Origin: an uncultured Oscillospiraceae bacterium
GTDB lineage: Bacteria > Bacillota > Clostridia > Oscillospirales > Oscillospiraceae
Length of the DNA: 64,000 nt
Reading direction: 5' to 3'
Assembly: GCA_910578505.1 (NCBI GenBank)
Contig: CAJTPV010000010.1
Span: 1 to 64,000, forward strand
The position numbers were made by a program, and so were the translations under genes. The notes under the pieces were generated by a model. The model saw only the letters and a program-made list of their open reading frames with translations, had not been told where the DNA came from and did no database searches. Position 1 is the first letter of the stretch. Each line of letters starts with the position of its first letter. Shown one piece after another: positions 28,203 to 36,848 of the stretch.

Positions 28203-28622
28203 ATGCGTCAGACAATAGAGACCAAGCAAAAACTGGATGCCATTCTGAAAGCCTTTGGCGATTATATCCGGGAACAAGACTTTTTTGATATAGTCTACTC
28301 CGAGAAAGTAGGATATATCTGCATTCTGGCACGCAACCTTGCAGATGAATGTCCGGAGTGGATGGACACACCCGAAAGACTGCTGGGTTCCCTTTTCAAC
28401 GACATCATCAATGATGCGATTTTCTCCCCAGACAATTCTAAGCAGGAGCATGAACACTTGACCTTGACAGAGTATGAGGAAACCGAAAGCCGCCGCCGTA
28501 TAACGGCGATTCTGAAAACGATGGAGGGAGAGGACGCGGCTCACTATCTTGACTTCCTGGATACCTACATCAAGGCATACCAAGAGGACGGCGCAAGGCG
28601 CAGAGCAGAGGTGGAAGGATGA
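28203..28622 (+). CDS. hypothetical protein paired with a SLOG gene
   Basis: 139 residues, family not recognised. The protein is acidic, predicted soluble and largely helical, ending in a charged Arg/Glu tail. No signal peptide, membrane segment or metal motif. ATG 28203 follows GAAAGGATG. Its last codons overlap the start of the SLOG gene by four bases (ATGA), implying translational coupling and joint function. The pair is divergent from an XRE regulator, an arrangement usual for regulated accessory or stress modules. Function unknown. Confidence 0.75.
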   Translation: MRQTIETKQKLDAILKAFGDYIREQDFFDIVYSEKVGYICILARNLADECPEWMDTPERLLGSLFNDIINDAIFSPDNSKQEHEHLTLTEYEETESRRRITAILKTMEGEDAAHYLDFLDTYIKAYQEDGARRRAEVEG

Positions 28623-29191
28623 AAAATGACCTTAATAAGTGCTGTGCCTTTACGGGACACCGCCCTGCCAAGTTTCCCTGGAAGTACGACGAGAAAGACT
28701 CCCGGTGTATCGAGTTGAAGAGTGTGCTTGCCCAGCAGATCAACAATTTGGCGGCAGCTGGCGTGACGAACTTCTTTTCCGGTATGGCTCTGGGTACGGA
28801 CACCTGGGCAGCTGTAGCAGTCCTTGACCTGCGAGAGCGAAACCCGGCGATAAAACTGCACTGTGTCCTGCCTTGCGAGGGACAGGAAGCTACATGGACT
28901 CTTCCCGCTCAAATGCGCTATAGGTGCATTTTAGATGAAGCGGATTCTGTTGAGTATGTGAAGCGGCTTTATGATGGGAGATGTATGCTAGAGCGCAACC
29001 AAAGGCTGATTGATTCCGCCGGATTCCTGCTGGCGGTTTATAATGGGGAGAAGCGGGGCGGGACGGCTGCTACCGTCCGTTACGCACAAAAGGCAGGTCG
29101 GGAGATTATCGTGATTGACCCTATTGCCCGATGTATAACCCGTAAACATCCAACACTGGAAAAAAGCCGTGATGGAGGTACGCTTTCTTGA
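28619..29191 (+). CDS. SLOG-superfamily protein (DUF1273/YpsA-like)
   Basis: 190-residue Rossmann-like protein. The start CCAFTGHRPAKFPW, the central FFSGMALGTDTWAA and the C-terminal YNGEKRGGTAATVRYA are the hallmark glycine-rich and acidic motifs of the DUF1273/YpsA branch of SLOG proteins, thought to bind nucleotides or nucleotide-derived ligands. B. subtilis YpsA influences cell division, but members are also common on integrative elements. It is translationally coupled to the preceding unknown gene. A decayed relative sits at 43945-44190 beside similar XRE genes. Confidence 0.88.
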   Translation: MKNDLNKCCAFTGHRPAKFPWKYDEKDSRCIELKSVLAQQINNLAAAGVTNFFSGMALGTDTWAAVAVLDLRERNPAIKLHCVLPCEGQEATWTLPAQMRYRCILDEADSVEYVKRLYDGRCMLERNQRLIDSAGFLLAVYNGEKRGGTAATVRYAQKAGREIIVIDPIARCITRKHPTLEKSRDGGTLS

Positions 29192-29215
29192 CCCCAGGAA
29201 CATCCCGCCTCCTTT

Positions 29216-30397
29216 CTATCGTTCCAGCAGCACCTCCGCCAGGGCCTTGCCCAGCAGCCGGGCAGAGAACAGGGCCTCGTCCAAAGAGTTTCCCGCCGCG
29301 CCCATCTCAATCAACAGGCTCCCGGTGGTGGTGTGCTGGTTGTACCGGGAATTGCGCACAGTAATGGGCCGCATCAGCGTGGGGTACTTCTCCGCCAGAT
29401 GCTGCTGCACCGCCACAGCCAGCTTCAGGTTTTCCCGCCACTGAGGGTGCTCCAGGCCGCCGCCGTCCGTGCCCACGACCCAGCTCATCTGGGCCGTGTT
29501 CACCCCCTCCGCACTGCTCACCACCTTGTACATGCTGCCGTCGGTCCCGGCAATGGCATCCCGGTGGACATCCAGCACAAAGGAGATGGTGGGATACTCC
29601 TCCAAATACGCCTCCACCGTCTCCAGGGACCGGTTGTAGGCCCCGCTGTACTCCGGGTAGTCGTGGAGGGTGGTGTCATGGAGCACCGTCAGCCCGGCGT
29701 CCTCCAGCGTCCGGGCCAGCTCATCCCCCACCCGCACCACGTTGTACGCGCAGTCGGTGGTCCGGCACTCGCCGCTGGGGACATACTCCTCCCCCGGCGG
29801 CATGGTGTAGGCCTCGCTGGCGTGGGTGTGGACAATCAGCACCTGGGGGCCCTCCTCCTCGGACAGAGCGGCGGCAAAGGAGCCGTCAAAAATGGAGGCA
29901 TCCAGGCTGTTGTCGCTGCGGTTGTTGATGTACACGTCCCCCGTCACCAGATAGCCGTCAGCGGAGGCGGGAGCCAGGGTCTTGGCCGCGACGCCGTTGT
30001 CCGCAAACGACAGCGGCGTCTCCTCCTGGGGCGCGGGCTCCTCCGGCTCCGGCACGGCAGGTTCCGCCGGCTCGTCCGGCTGGCCGGGCTCGGCGCTGTC
30101 CTCCGGCTCCCCGGCCCGCCGCAGCTCCAGCACAGCCTCCTGCCCCGCCAGCAGGGCAGGACTCTGGGCAATGGCCAGGGCCACCGGCGCCGGCAGCGGC
30201 AGCTCCGAGCGCAGGTCCCCCAGCTGGCAGCGCAGGAGGTGCATGGCCAGGTCCCCCCGCTGCCCCAGGGCCTCCAGTGCGCCGCGGGCCGTGGGGCTGG
30301 CCGCGGTGACGGCCACCAGATAGAGCACCGCTCCCGACAACAGAAGCGCCGTGATCTGCCGCCGCCGCTGGGGACGGGGCCTGCGCCGAATGGTCAT
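29216..30397 (-). CDS. spoIIP: stage II sporulation protein P
   Basis: Membrane-anchored peptidoglycan amidase/endopeptidase of the SpoIID-SpoIIM-SpoIIP engulfment machine. The 393-residue protein has a basic N-terminus and one membrane segment (about residues 15-35), a Pro/Glu-rich linker, then the catalytic domain with IVHTHASEAYTMP (His), FVLDVHRDAI (His/Asp) and a C-terminal SRYNQHTTTGSLLIEMG. The open frame runs to 30463; ATG 30397 has GGGAG 9 bases upstream and gives the usual basic start. Strong evidence that the host forms endospores. It is separated from ispH-rpsA by a terminator. Confidence 0.95.
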   Translation of the reverse strand: MTIRRRPRPQRRRQITALLLSGAVLYLVAVTAASPTARGALEALGQRGDLAMHLLRCQLGDLRSELPLPAPVALAIAQSPALLAGQEAVLELRRAGEPEDSAEPGQPDEPAEPAVPEPEEPAPQEETPLSFADNGVAAKTLAPASADGYLVTGDVYINNRSDNSLDASIFDGSFAAALSEEEGPQVLIVHTHASEAYTMPPGEEYVPSGECRTTDCAYNVVRVGDELARTLEDAGLTVLHDTTLHDYPEYSGAYNRSLETVEAYLEEYPTISFVLDVHRDAIAGTDGSMYKVVSSAEGVNTAQMSWVVGTDGGGLEHPQWRENLKLAVAVQQHLAEKYPTLMRPITVRNSRYNQHTTTGSLLIEMGAAGNSLDEALFSARLLGKALAEVLLER

Positions 30398-30464
30398 GCT
30401 GCATCGCTCCCTTTCCTTGCTTGTCCCTACCATCCTATGCACAGCCTGTCCGGCATATACCAAA

Positions 30465-30505
30465 ACGCCAGCCCTCCGGTCCCCCGGACAGCTGGCGTCC
30501 TTTTT
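30465..30505 (-). terminator. terminator of the cmk-plsC-ispH-rpsA operon
   Basis: ACGCCAGC (30465-30472) pairs with GCTGGCGT (30491-30498), with an inner TCCGG/CCGGA pair. TTTT follows on the minus strand. A second hairpin (30516-30524 with 30533-30541) lies just before it in reading order, making a tandem terminator. Confidence 0.75.
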
Positions 30506-30573
30506 GCAACCTAAAGGCAGGCAGCCCGCAGACTGCCTGCCCCGTCTTGACTTGTCCCAATCAGCCGGCTCTC

Positions 30574-32520
30574 TTACTCCTCGTCCTCAACAGGAGCGGG
30601 TGCGGGCGCCAGGATGGCGCGGATGGACAGGGAAATCTTCTTCTTCTCCTCGTCCACAGCCGTGATCTTCGCGTCCACGGTCTGGCCCTCCTCCAGCACG
30701 TCGCCGGGCTTCTCAATGCGGTGGTCGGCGATCTGGGAAATATGGATCAGGCCGTCCACGCCGGGCACGACCTCGGCGAAAGCGCCGAAGGTCATCAGCT
30801 TCACAATGCGCACCGGGGCCACATCGCCCACCTTGTAGGTGTCCATAAACACCTGCCAGGGATTGGTGCTACGGTCCTTCACGCCCAGAGAAATCTTCTT
30901 CTTCTCAGGATCGAAGGAGATAACATACACCTCCAGCGTGTCGCCGATCTTGACGATCTCGTTGGGATGCTTGATGCGGCTCCAGGACAGGTCGGTAATA
31001 TGTACCATCCCGTCCACGCCGCCGATGTCCACGAACACGCCGTAGCTGGTCATGCTCTTCACGGTGCCGGTATAGCGCTTATCCACTTCGATGTTGGCCC
31101 AGACCTCGGCGGCGGCGGCCTGACGGGCCTCCTGCTGCACCACCTTGATGGAACCCACCACACGGCGGCGGGCCCGGTTGACCTCGGTAATGCGCAGCTT
31201 CACCCGCTGCTTGACCAGCTCGGTCATCGCCGCGTCACGGGGCAGGCCGGACTGGGAGGCGGGGATGAACACCCGCACGCCCTTGACGGACGCCACAACG
31301 CCGCCCTTGTTCTCCTCCGTCACGACGCCTTCCATGATCTCCTTGCTGTTGCAGGCCTCCTCGATGTTCTCCCATACCTTCACAGCGTCCACGCGCTTCT
31401 TCGACAGCGTGGCATACCCTTCCACATCGTTGACACGGATGACGAACAGCTCCACCTGATCGCCCACCTTCACCACGTCCTCCGGCTTCACATCCGGATC
31501 GTCCGTCAGCTGGTCCAGGGGAATGTAGCCGGCCTGCTTGCAGCCCAGATCCACATGGACCTCTGTCGGGGTAATCGCGGTGACCACACCGGTTACCTTA
31601 TCTCCTGTATTTAAAGTATTGGTATACTGCTCTACCAATTCGGCAAAATTTTCCATACCTTCGCCCTGGATTTTTTCTTCCATCGTCTTTATGACCTCCT
31701 TTATGATGCTCGCAGGCGTGGAGGCCCCCGCCGTCAAACCAACCGCCGAGCACCGCGACAGGCCCTCCCAGGGCAGCTCGTCCGCGTCCTCAATCTGGAA
31801 CACGCGGGAGCACTGTAAACGGCAAATCTCTGTCAAGTGCTTGGTATTAGCGCTTTTGGGGTCACCAACCACCACCATAGCGTCCATCCTGGCGGCGAGG
31901 AGGGCCGCTTCCGATTGACGTGTATGCGTAGCATCACATATTGTATCAAATATTTTTAGATTTGTACACCTTTTTTTTAGAATTTTCAAAGAAGTTTCCC
32001 AAATTTCTCTGCGCAGGGTGGTCTGGGACACCACCGTCAGGGCCAAATCTCCTGTATTTGCAAGGCTTTCGCACCATGCAAGCGTCTCCTCCGGACCAGA
32101 AAATACCTTGAGCGCCCGGCACCAGCCCCCCACGCCCCGGACCTCCGGGTGGGCGGGGTCGCCGATCATCACCGGCTGCCGGCCCTCCCGCTCCGCCTCC
32201 GCCACGATCTGGTGGACCTTCGCCACCCGGGGGCAGGTGGCGTCCACCACCTGCGCGCCCCGCTGCTCCAGGGCCTCATAGACCGCCCTCCCCTCCCCGT
32301 GGGCCCGCAGCAGGACGCTGTCCCCAGGCCGGGCCTCCTCCGGCGAGTCAATGGCCGTCAAGCCCAGAGCGGCCAGGCGGGCGATCTCGTGGTCGTTATG
32401 TATAATGTGCCCCAGCATCCGGGGTCTGGCCGCCGCGGCAGCCAGCTCCTCCGCCATCCGCACCGCCCTGGCCACGCCGAAGCAGAAGCCCGCGCTCTTT
32501 GCCGCCGTTACTTTTTCCAT
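30574..32520 (-). CDS. ispH/rpsA: fused 4-hydroxy-3-methylbut-2-enyl diphosphate reductase and ribosomal protein S1
   Basis: 648 residues. Residues 1 to about 280 are IspH, the last MEP-pathway step making IPP and DMAPP: the three 4Fe-4S ligands are in AGFCFGVARA, DATCPRV and FDTICDATHTRQ, with AHPEVRGVGGW and VVSQTTLRREIWE also present. From about 290 there are four S1 RNA-binding domains (for example TGTVKSMTSYGVFVDIGG) and an acidic tail, as in short Firmicute RpsA-like proteins. This fusion is known in Clostridia, so it is not a frameshift artefact. It overlaps plsC by 13 bases in the cmk-plsC-ispH operon. Confidence 0.96.
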   Translation of the reverse strand: MEKVTAAKSAGFCFGVARAVRMAEELAAAAARPRMLGHIIHNDHEIARLAALGLTAIDSPEEARPGDSVLLRAHGEGRAVYEALEQRGAQVVDATCPRVAKVHQIVAEAEREGRQPVMIGDPAHPEVRGVGGWCRALKVFSGPEETLAWCESLANTGDLALTVVSQTTLRREIWETSLKILKKRCTNLKIFDTICDATHTRQSEAALLAARMDAMVVVGDPKSANTKHLTEICRLQCSRVFQIEDADELPWEGLSRCSAVGLTAGASTPASIIKEVIKTMEEKIQGEGMENFAELVEQYTNTLNTGDKVTGVVTAITPTEVHVDLGCKQAGYIPLDQLTDDPDVKPEDVVKVGDQVELFVIRVNDVEGYATLSKKRVDAVKVWENIEEACNSKEIMEGVVTEENKGGVVASVKGVRVFIPASQSGLPRDAAMTELVKQRVKLRITEVNRARRRVVGSIKVVQQEARQAAAAEVWANIEVDKRYTGTVKSMTSYGVFVDIGGVDGMVHITDLSWSRIKHPNEIVKIGDTLEVYVISFDPEKKKISLGVKDRSTNPWQVFMDTYKVGDVAPVRIVKLMTFGAFAEVVPGVDGLIHISQIADHRIEKPGDVLEEGQTVDAKITAVDEEKKKISLSIRAILAPAPAPVEDEE

Positions 32521-33110
32521 CCGCTGACCTCATCCAGGGCGTAGATGCGCCGCAGGATCTCCTCCGCCGCCTGGCGGCTCTCCTCAGCGGTGGCCCGCCG
32601 CCCGGCGATAACGGGGCTGTAGGGTTCGCCGAAGACGATGGTGGTCCGGCGCAGGAACTTGTGCTTATCCCCGCAGTACACGGGCACCATGGGCGTCTTG
32701 GTGCGGGTGGCCATCACGGCCACGCCCCCCTTGGCCTCCACCTCGCCCTCGCTGTCCACCCGCGTCCCCTCCGGGAACACCAGCAGCCGCTTTCCCTCGT
32801 TCAGGGAGCGGATGGCGGTCTTCATCGCCCCCAGGTCGTTGCCGCCCCGCTTGACGGGAAAGATGCCCAGCCTGCGCAGCAGGAAGCCAATGACCGGAAT
32901 ATGGAACAATTCGTCCTTCGCCATCACCACCAGGCGGGAGTCCACGGGCAGGGATACGGCGATGAGGAAGGGGTCCCAGGCGCTGACATGATTGGCGCAC
33001 AGCAGCGCTCCGCCCTCCGGCAGGTTCTCCAGTCCCACCACCCGGTGGGGGAAGAACAGCCAGATCAGCGGCTTGATGACGGTATACGCCAGATGATAGA
33101 ATCTGTTCAT
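32508..33110 (-). CDS. plsC: 1-acyl-sn-glycerol-3-phosphate acyltransferase
   Basis: Makes phosphatidic acid from lysophosphatidic acid at the inner membrane face. The 200-residue protein has the acyltransferase motif I NHVSAWDP (catalytic His and Asp) and motif III FPEGTR, plus an N-terminal hydrophobic anchor (LIWLFFPH). Length is typical of short PlsC. Its start overlaps the cmk stop by four bases (ATGA) and its end overlaps ispH, so the three genes are tightly coupled. Confidence 0.93.
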   Translation of the reverse strand: MNRFYHLAYTVIKPLIWLFFPHRVVGLENLPEGGALLCANHVSAWDPFLIAVSLPVDSRLVVMAKDELFHIPVIGFLLRRLGIFPVKRGGNDLGAMKTAIRSLNEGKRLLVFPEGTRVDSEGEVEAKGGVAVMATRTKTPMVPVYCGDKHKFLRRTTIVFGEPYSPVIAGRRATAEESRQAAEEILRRIYALDEVSGWKK

Positions 33111-33799
33111 AGGCTCAGCTGTTCCCTGACCAGCCGCAGGACCTCCTGCCTGCTCTGCTCAAAGTTCAGCTCGCTGGTATCCAGCCGCACGGCGTCCGCC
33201 GCCCGCTTCAGCGGCGCCGTGGCCCGGTGGGTGTCGTTATAGTCCCGCTCCTCGATCTCCACCAGGATCACGCCGTAATCCACCGGCGTGCCCTGCTCCC
33301 GCAGCTCCCGGTGGCGGCGCTTTGCCCGCTCCTCAGCGCTGGCGGTCAGGTAAATCTTCACATCTGCATCCGGCAGGACCACTGTGGCAATGTCCCGGCC
33401 GTCCATGATCACGTTGTGCTTTTTGGCCATATCCCGCTGCATATCCAGCAGGAAGTCCCGCACCGCCGGGATCTCGGACACCTGGGAGGCGCACATAGAG
33501 ATCTCCGGCAGGCGAATCTCCTTCGTCACGTCCTCGCCGTTGAGATACATCCGCTGCAGCCCGGCCCCATCGTAGCCCATGGTAATCACCATCTCCGGCA
33601 GCAGGGCTGCCACAGCCTGGGCGTCCTTGGGGTCCACGCCCTTCTGCCGGACGCAGTACGCCACCGTGCGGTAAATGGCTCCTGTGTCCACGTAGAGAAA
33701 TCCCAATTCCTGGGCCACGCTGCGGGCAATGCTGCTCTTCCCCGCCCCGCTGGGTCCGTCCAGCGCCACCGAAACATATTTCTTTTCTTCTGAACTCAT
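33107..33799 (-). CDS. cmk: cytidylate kinase
   Basis: Phosphorylates CMP and dCMP. The 230-residue protein begins with the P-loop ALDGPSGAGKSSIA, continues with DTGAIYRTVAY and has a NMP-binding DGRDIATVVLP and a lid region EERAKRRHRE. Start ATG 33799 (MSSEEKK) is preferred to the frame start at 33838. First gene of the cmk-plsC-ispH-rpsA set, a conserved clostridial arrangement. The flavoprotein gene lies about 90 bases upstream on the same strand. Confidence 0.95.
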   Translation of the reverse strand: MSSEEKKYVSVALDGPSGAGKSSIARSVAQELGFLYVDTGAIYRTVAYCVRQKGVDPKDAQAVAALLPEMVITMGYDGAGLQRMYLNGEDVTKEIRLPEISMCASQVSEIPAVRDFLLDMQRDMAKKHNVIMDGRDIATVVLPDADVKIYLTASAEERAKRRHRELREQGTPVDYGVILVEIEERDYNDTHRATAPLKRAADAVRLDTSELNFEQSRQEVLRLVREQLSL

Positions 33800-33890
33800 T
33801 GTCGGCCTGCCTTTCCTTGCCGTCTTTCCGGCAAGCATATTAAATTATTGCTTCCCCGCCGGTCAAAACGGCAAGGGGTAATGCCTTCTC

Positions 33891-35135
33891 TCACAGTCCG
33901 GCCTGGGCGGCCCGCGCCGCCGCCGTTCCCGCCAGATGGCCTGTGGACCAGGCGATCTGCAGGTTAAAGCCGCCGGTATAGGCGTCCGCGTCCAGGACCT
34001 CGCCCGCAAAATACAGTCCGGGCATGATCTTCGACTCCATGGTGGACGGGTTGACCTCCCGCACCGCCACGCCGCCGGAGGTGACGATGGCCTCCTCCAC
34101 CGGGCGCGGCCCGGCGATCTCCACCGGCAGGGCCTTCAGCAGCGTCAGCACCCGGCGGCGCTGCTCCTTTTTCAGGTCGTGGACCTTCAGCCGCGGCTCG
34201 ACGCCTGTCAGCTCCACAAAGGGCTCGATCAGCTTTCTCGGCAGAAGGTCGCTGAAGGCGTTGATAAAGTCGCTGTTGGCATACCGGGCAAAATCCGAGA
34301 GCAGACGCCGGTCCAGCGCCGCCTCGTCCAGCGCGGGCTTCAAATCCACCTCCAGCCGGTAGCGCTTTTTGCCGAAGCTGCGCATATGGGCGGAGGCCGA
34401 CAGGATCATGGGCCCGCTCACGCCGAAATGGGTAAACAGCATCTCCCCGAAATCGCTGTAAATTTTCTTGTCATTCTCATAGACCCGCACCGCCGCGTTG
34501 CGCAGGCTCAGCCCCTGCAGGCGGCTGCACAGCTCCCCTGCCGCGCACAGCGGCACCAGGGACCCTGCGGGCTCTATGATGGTGTGTCCGGCGGACCGGG
34601 CCAGCCGGTAGCCGTCCCCGGTGCTGCCGGTCAGAGGATAGCTCACGCCGCCGGTGGCCACAATAACGCAGGCCGCCTCATAGTCCGCCTGCTGCCCCTT
34701 GACGCCCCGGAGCCTGCCGTCCCGGAACAGCAGCGCCTGGGCCCGGTCCCGCACGATCTCCACCTCCAGCCGGCGCAGGTATTTCTCCAGCGCGCAGCTG
34801 ATGTCAAAGGCCCGGTCCGATACCGGGAACACCCGGTTCCCCCGCTCCGTCTTCAGCGGCACGCCCAGGCCCTCGAAAAAGTCCATCACGTCCCCGCTGC
34901 CGAACCGGGCGAAGGCGCTGTACAGAAACCGCCCGCCGCGGGGCACATTCTGCAGGAATTCCTCCAGGCCGCAGCTGTTGGTCACGTTGCACCGGCCCTT
35001 GCCGGTAATATTCAGCTTTTTGCCCAGCCGCTCATTGGGCTCCAGCAGCACTGTCCGCCCGCCGTTTTCCGCCGCCGCGCAGGCGGCCATCATTCCGGCG
35101 GGCCCGCCGCCAATCACAACAATATCATGGATCAT
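33891..35135 (-). CDS. NAD(P)/FAD-dependent oxidoreductase, HI0933/BaiN-like
   Basis: 414-residue flavoprotein with the FAD Rossmann motif DIVVIGGGPAGMMAACAA at the N-terminus, the family tag GKGRCNVTN and a second dinucleotide-type segment ACVIVATGGVSYP. It belongs to the aminoacetone-oxidase/HI0933 family that includes BaiN, implicated in bile-acid dehydroxylation in Clostridium scindens, but that link is not evidence here because the family is near universal in Clostridia. Start ATG 35135 (MIHDIVV) overlaps the end of the RpiR-type gene by 11 bases, showing coupling. Confidence 0.9.
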   Translation of the reverse strand: MIHDIVVIGGGPAGMMAACAAAENGGRTVLLEPNERLGKKLNITGKGRCNVTNSCGLEEFLQNVPRGGRFLYSAFARFGSGDVMDFFEGLGVPLKTERGNRVFPVSDRAFDISCALEKYLRRLEVEIVRDRAQALLFRDGRLRGVKGQQADYEAACVIVATGGVSYPLTGSTGDGYRLARSAGHTIIEPAGSLVPLCAAGELCSRLQGLSLRNAAVRVYENDKKIYSDFGEMLFTHFGVSGPMILSASAHMRSFGKKRYRLEVDLKPALDEAALDRRLLSDFARYANSDFINAFSDLLPRKLIEPFVELTGVEPRLKVHDLKKEQRRRVLTLLKALPVEIAGPRPVEEAIVTSGGVAVREVNPSTMESKIMPGLYFAGEVLDADAYTGGFNLQIAWSTGHLAGTAAARAAQAGL

Positions 35136-35982
35136 CAAACACCCCGTACTCATCCCAAATCCCCTCCAGGCGGTTGAAGATCTGGGCGATATCCGCGTTT
35201 TTTCTGTGGCCCGCCGCCACGATCAGCGCGTTGAGCAGACTGAAGGGAGCAACCAGCGAATCCACAAAGGAGATCATGTCGCTCCTGGCCAGCAGCGCGG
35301 CGGAGGCCATGGGGTACAGCGGGGACATGGCGCTGTCGGTGATGGCCACCACGTCCGCCCCCCGGTCGTGGGCAAAGCGCACGCCCTTCACCGTGGACTG
35401 GCAGTACCGCGGGAAGCTGATGCCCACCAGCAGGTCCCCAGGCCCGATGCGCAGCATACTCTCCAGGATGTCGCCGGCACTGTTGCTGGTGACCAGGGAC
35501 ACATTGTCAAAAATCAGATGCAGATAAAAATGCAGGTACCCCGCCAGAAAGGAGCTGGAGCGCACGCCCAGGATATAGATATGCCTGGCGGCCATCAGCT
35601 TATCCACCACCGCCGCAAAAGCCGCCCGGTCCACCTCCTCCACCGCCACGCGGATCTTGTCCATGTCCTGCTGCAGGACAGAGGTGATCACGTCGGAGCT
35701 GAAGAGCGTGCTGTTGGACGCCTGTATGCGCTGGATGGAGGTCAATTTGCTGCGCACCAGTTCCTGCAGCGCCTTCTGCATGGCCGGATAGCCGTCATAG
35801 CCCAGCATCGCCGCAAAACGTACCACGGTGGACTCGCTCACATGCACCAGCTTCCCTAATTTCCCCGCTGTCATGAATGCGGCTTTGTCATAGTCGGACA
35901 GGATATATCCGGCGATCCGCTTCTGCCCCTTGGAGAAGCTGCCCATATTGTCCTGAATCGTATGTAGTACGTCCTTTTTCAT
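35125..35982 (-). CDS. MurR/RpiR-family transcriptional regulator
   Basis: 285 residues: an N-terminal HTH_6 domain (MGSFSKGQKRIAGYILSDY, then VSESTVVRFAAMLGY) and a C-terminal SIS sugar-phosphate isomerase-like domain (VDKLMAARHIYILGVRSSS, ISFPRY). Such proteins sense phosphosugars. No sugar operon is adjacent, so the ligand and targets are unknown; it overlaps the flavoprotein gene and follows the YwqG-like gene by 20 bases. ATG 35982 follows AAGGAG by 6 bases. Confidence 0.92.
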   Translation of the reverse strand: MKKDVLHTIQDNMGSFSKGQKRIAGYILSDYDKAAFMTAGKLGKLVHVSESTVVRFAAMLGYDGYPAMQKALQELVRSKLTSIQRIQASNSTLFSSDVITSVLQQDMDKIRVAVEEVDRAAFAAVVDKLMAARHIYILGVRSSSFLAGYLHFYLHLIFDNVSLVTSNSAGDILESMLRIGPGDLLVGISFPRYCQSTVKGVRFAHDRGADVVAITDSAMSPLYPMASAALLARSDMISFVDSLVAPFSLLNALIVAAGHRKNADIAQIFNRLEGIWDEYGVFDDP

Positions 35983-36002
35983 GTCCTACTCCTTCTGGCC
36001 GG

Positions 36003-36848
36003 CTAACAGCAATCCCAGTTGTAGCCCACCTGAGAGAAATCCCTCCTGCGCAGAGCCTGGCGGCTGATAAAGAAATTGCCTACGCCGCAGTCGCCCCACA
36101 GCACCTCGTCACGCCCTTCGCGCATGTCGCTGTCCAGCTGGAAGAGCACGGTGTCCAGCTCCGGGTGCCTGCCGTCACAGCGGGGGTCTGTCTGGGTAAA
36201 GTAGGGATAGCCGCCCATCTGGTGCATGGCGCCCTCGGCATAGCCGTCCTCATACGCCGCCTCGCCGTCATCCCAGCAGCCGCTCAGGTCCCAGATGTGC
36301 GAAACAGGCGCGTCCGGCCTGCAGGCATTCCACTTGGCGCAGAACAGCGCCTCATAGCGGTAATCCCCCTCCGTCATGCCCTGTATCTCCGGCGCTCCGA
36401 AACGGATCCGGCAGACGCCGCCCAGCGGCGTCATGTACGCCGGCTCCACATTCTCCGGTATCGCGGGGCGCTTCGCCTGTACCTCCTCCGCTGTCACGGA
36501 CAGGTCAGCCGTCTCATGGTACAGCACCCGAAATCCGTCCGGATTGGTCATGTCGTCAAAATCCAACCCGAACACATCGTTCAGCGCGATAAAAAATTGC
36601 AGCAGCCCGCTGTGGGGAAAGTCCGGCAGACCCGCCAAGGCTGCGCAGTCCACCTGGGCCAGCAGCGTCATGGGCAGGCCGTCAGGCCCCTGCGGCCACG
36701 CCATATCACGGGGCAGGTACGGTGTACCGCCCACCTTGCTCTCCGTCAAGCCCGGCTCTCCCGGTTCCAGCCCAAAGCGGAGCACCGGCTCCCGGTTCTC
36801 ATCGGAAATCTCTCTCTTGATTTTTTGTACAAGCTCTGTATCTGTCAC
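36003..36848 (-). CDS. YwqG-family protein (DUF1963)
   Basis: 281-residue soluble protein of the DUF1963/YwqG family: GGTPYLPRDMAWPQGPDG near the N-terminus, LLAQVDCAAL, and a C-terminal segment ending DVLWGDCGVGNFFIS-like with Asp-rich QLDSD. The function of the family is not established. The GTG start at 36848 overlaps the rluB stop by four bases (GTGA) and has GGGGAAG before it; the longer frame to 37010 would run deep into rluB and is not used. Confidence 0.85.
   Translation of the reverse strand: MTDTELVQKIKREISDENREPVLRFGLEPGEPGLTESKVGGTPYLPRDMAWPQGPDGLPMTLLAQVDCAALAGLPDFPHSGLLQFFIALNDVFGLDFDDMTNPDGFRVLYHETADLSVTAEEVQAKRPAIPENVEPAYMTPLGGVCRIRFGAPEIQGMTEGDYRYEALFCAKWNACRPDAPVSHIWDLSGCWDDGEAAYEDGYAEGAMHQMGGYPYFTQTDPRCDGRHPELDTVLFQLDSDMREGRDEVLWGDCGVGNFFISRQALRRRDFSQVGYNWDCC

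Noticed and set aside
27350..29191. Prophage remnant
   Set aside because: Despite several XRE genes there is no integrase, terminase, capsid or lysis gene in either island.
30574..32520. Possible frameshift joining ispH and rpsA
   Set aside because: The IspH-S1 fusion is a known architecture in Clostridia, and the junction is in frame with both parts complete.
33891..35135. Bile-acid pathway assignment through BaiN similarity
   Set aside because: This flavoprotein family is nearly universal in Clostridia, and no other bai gene is present.
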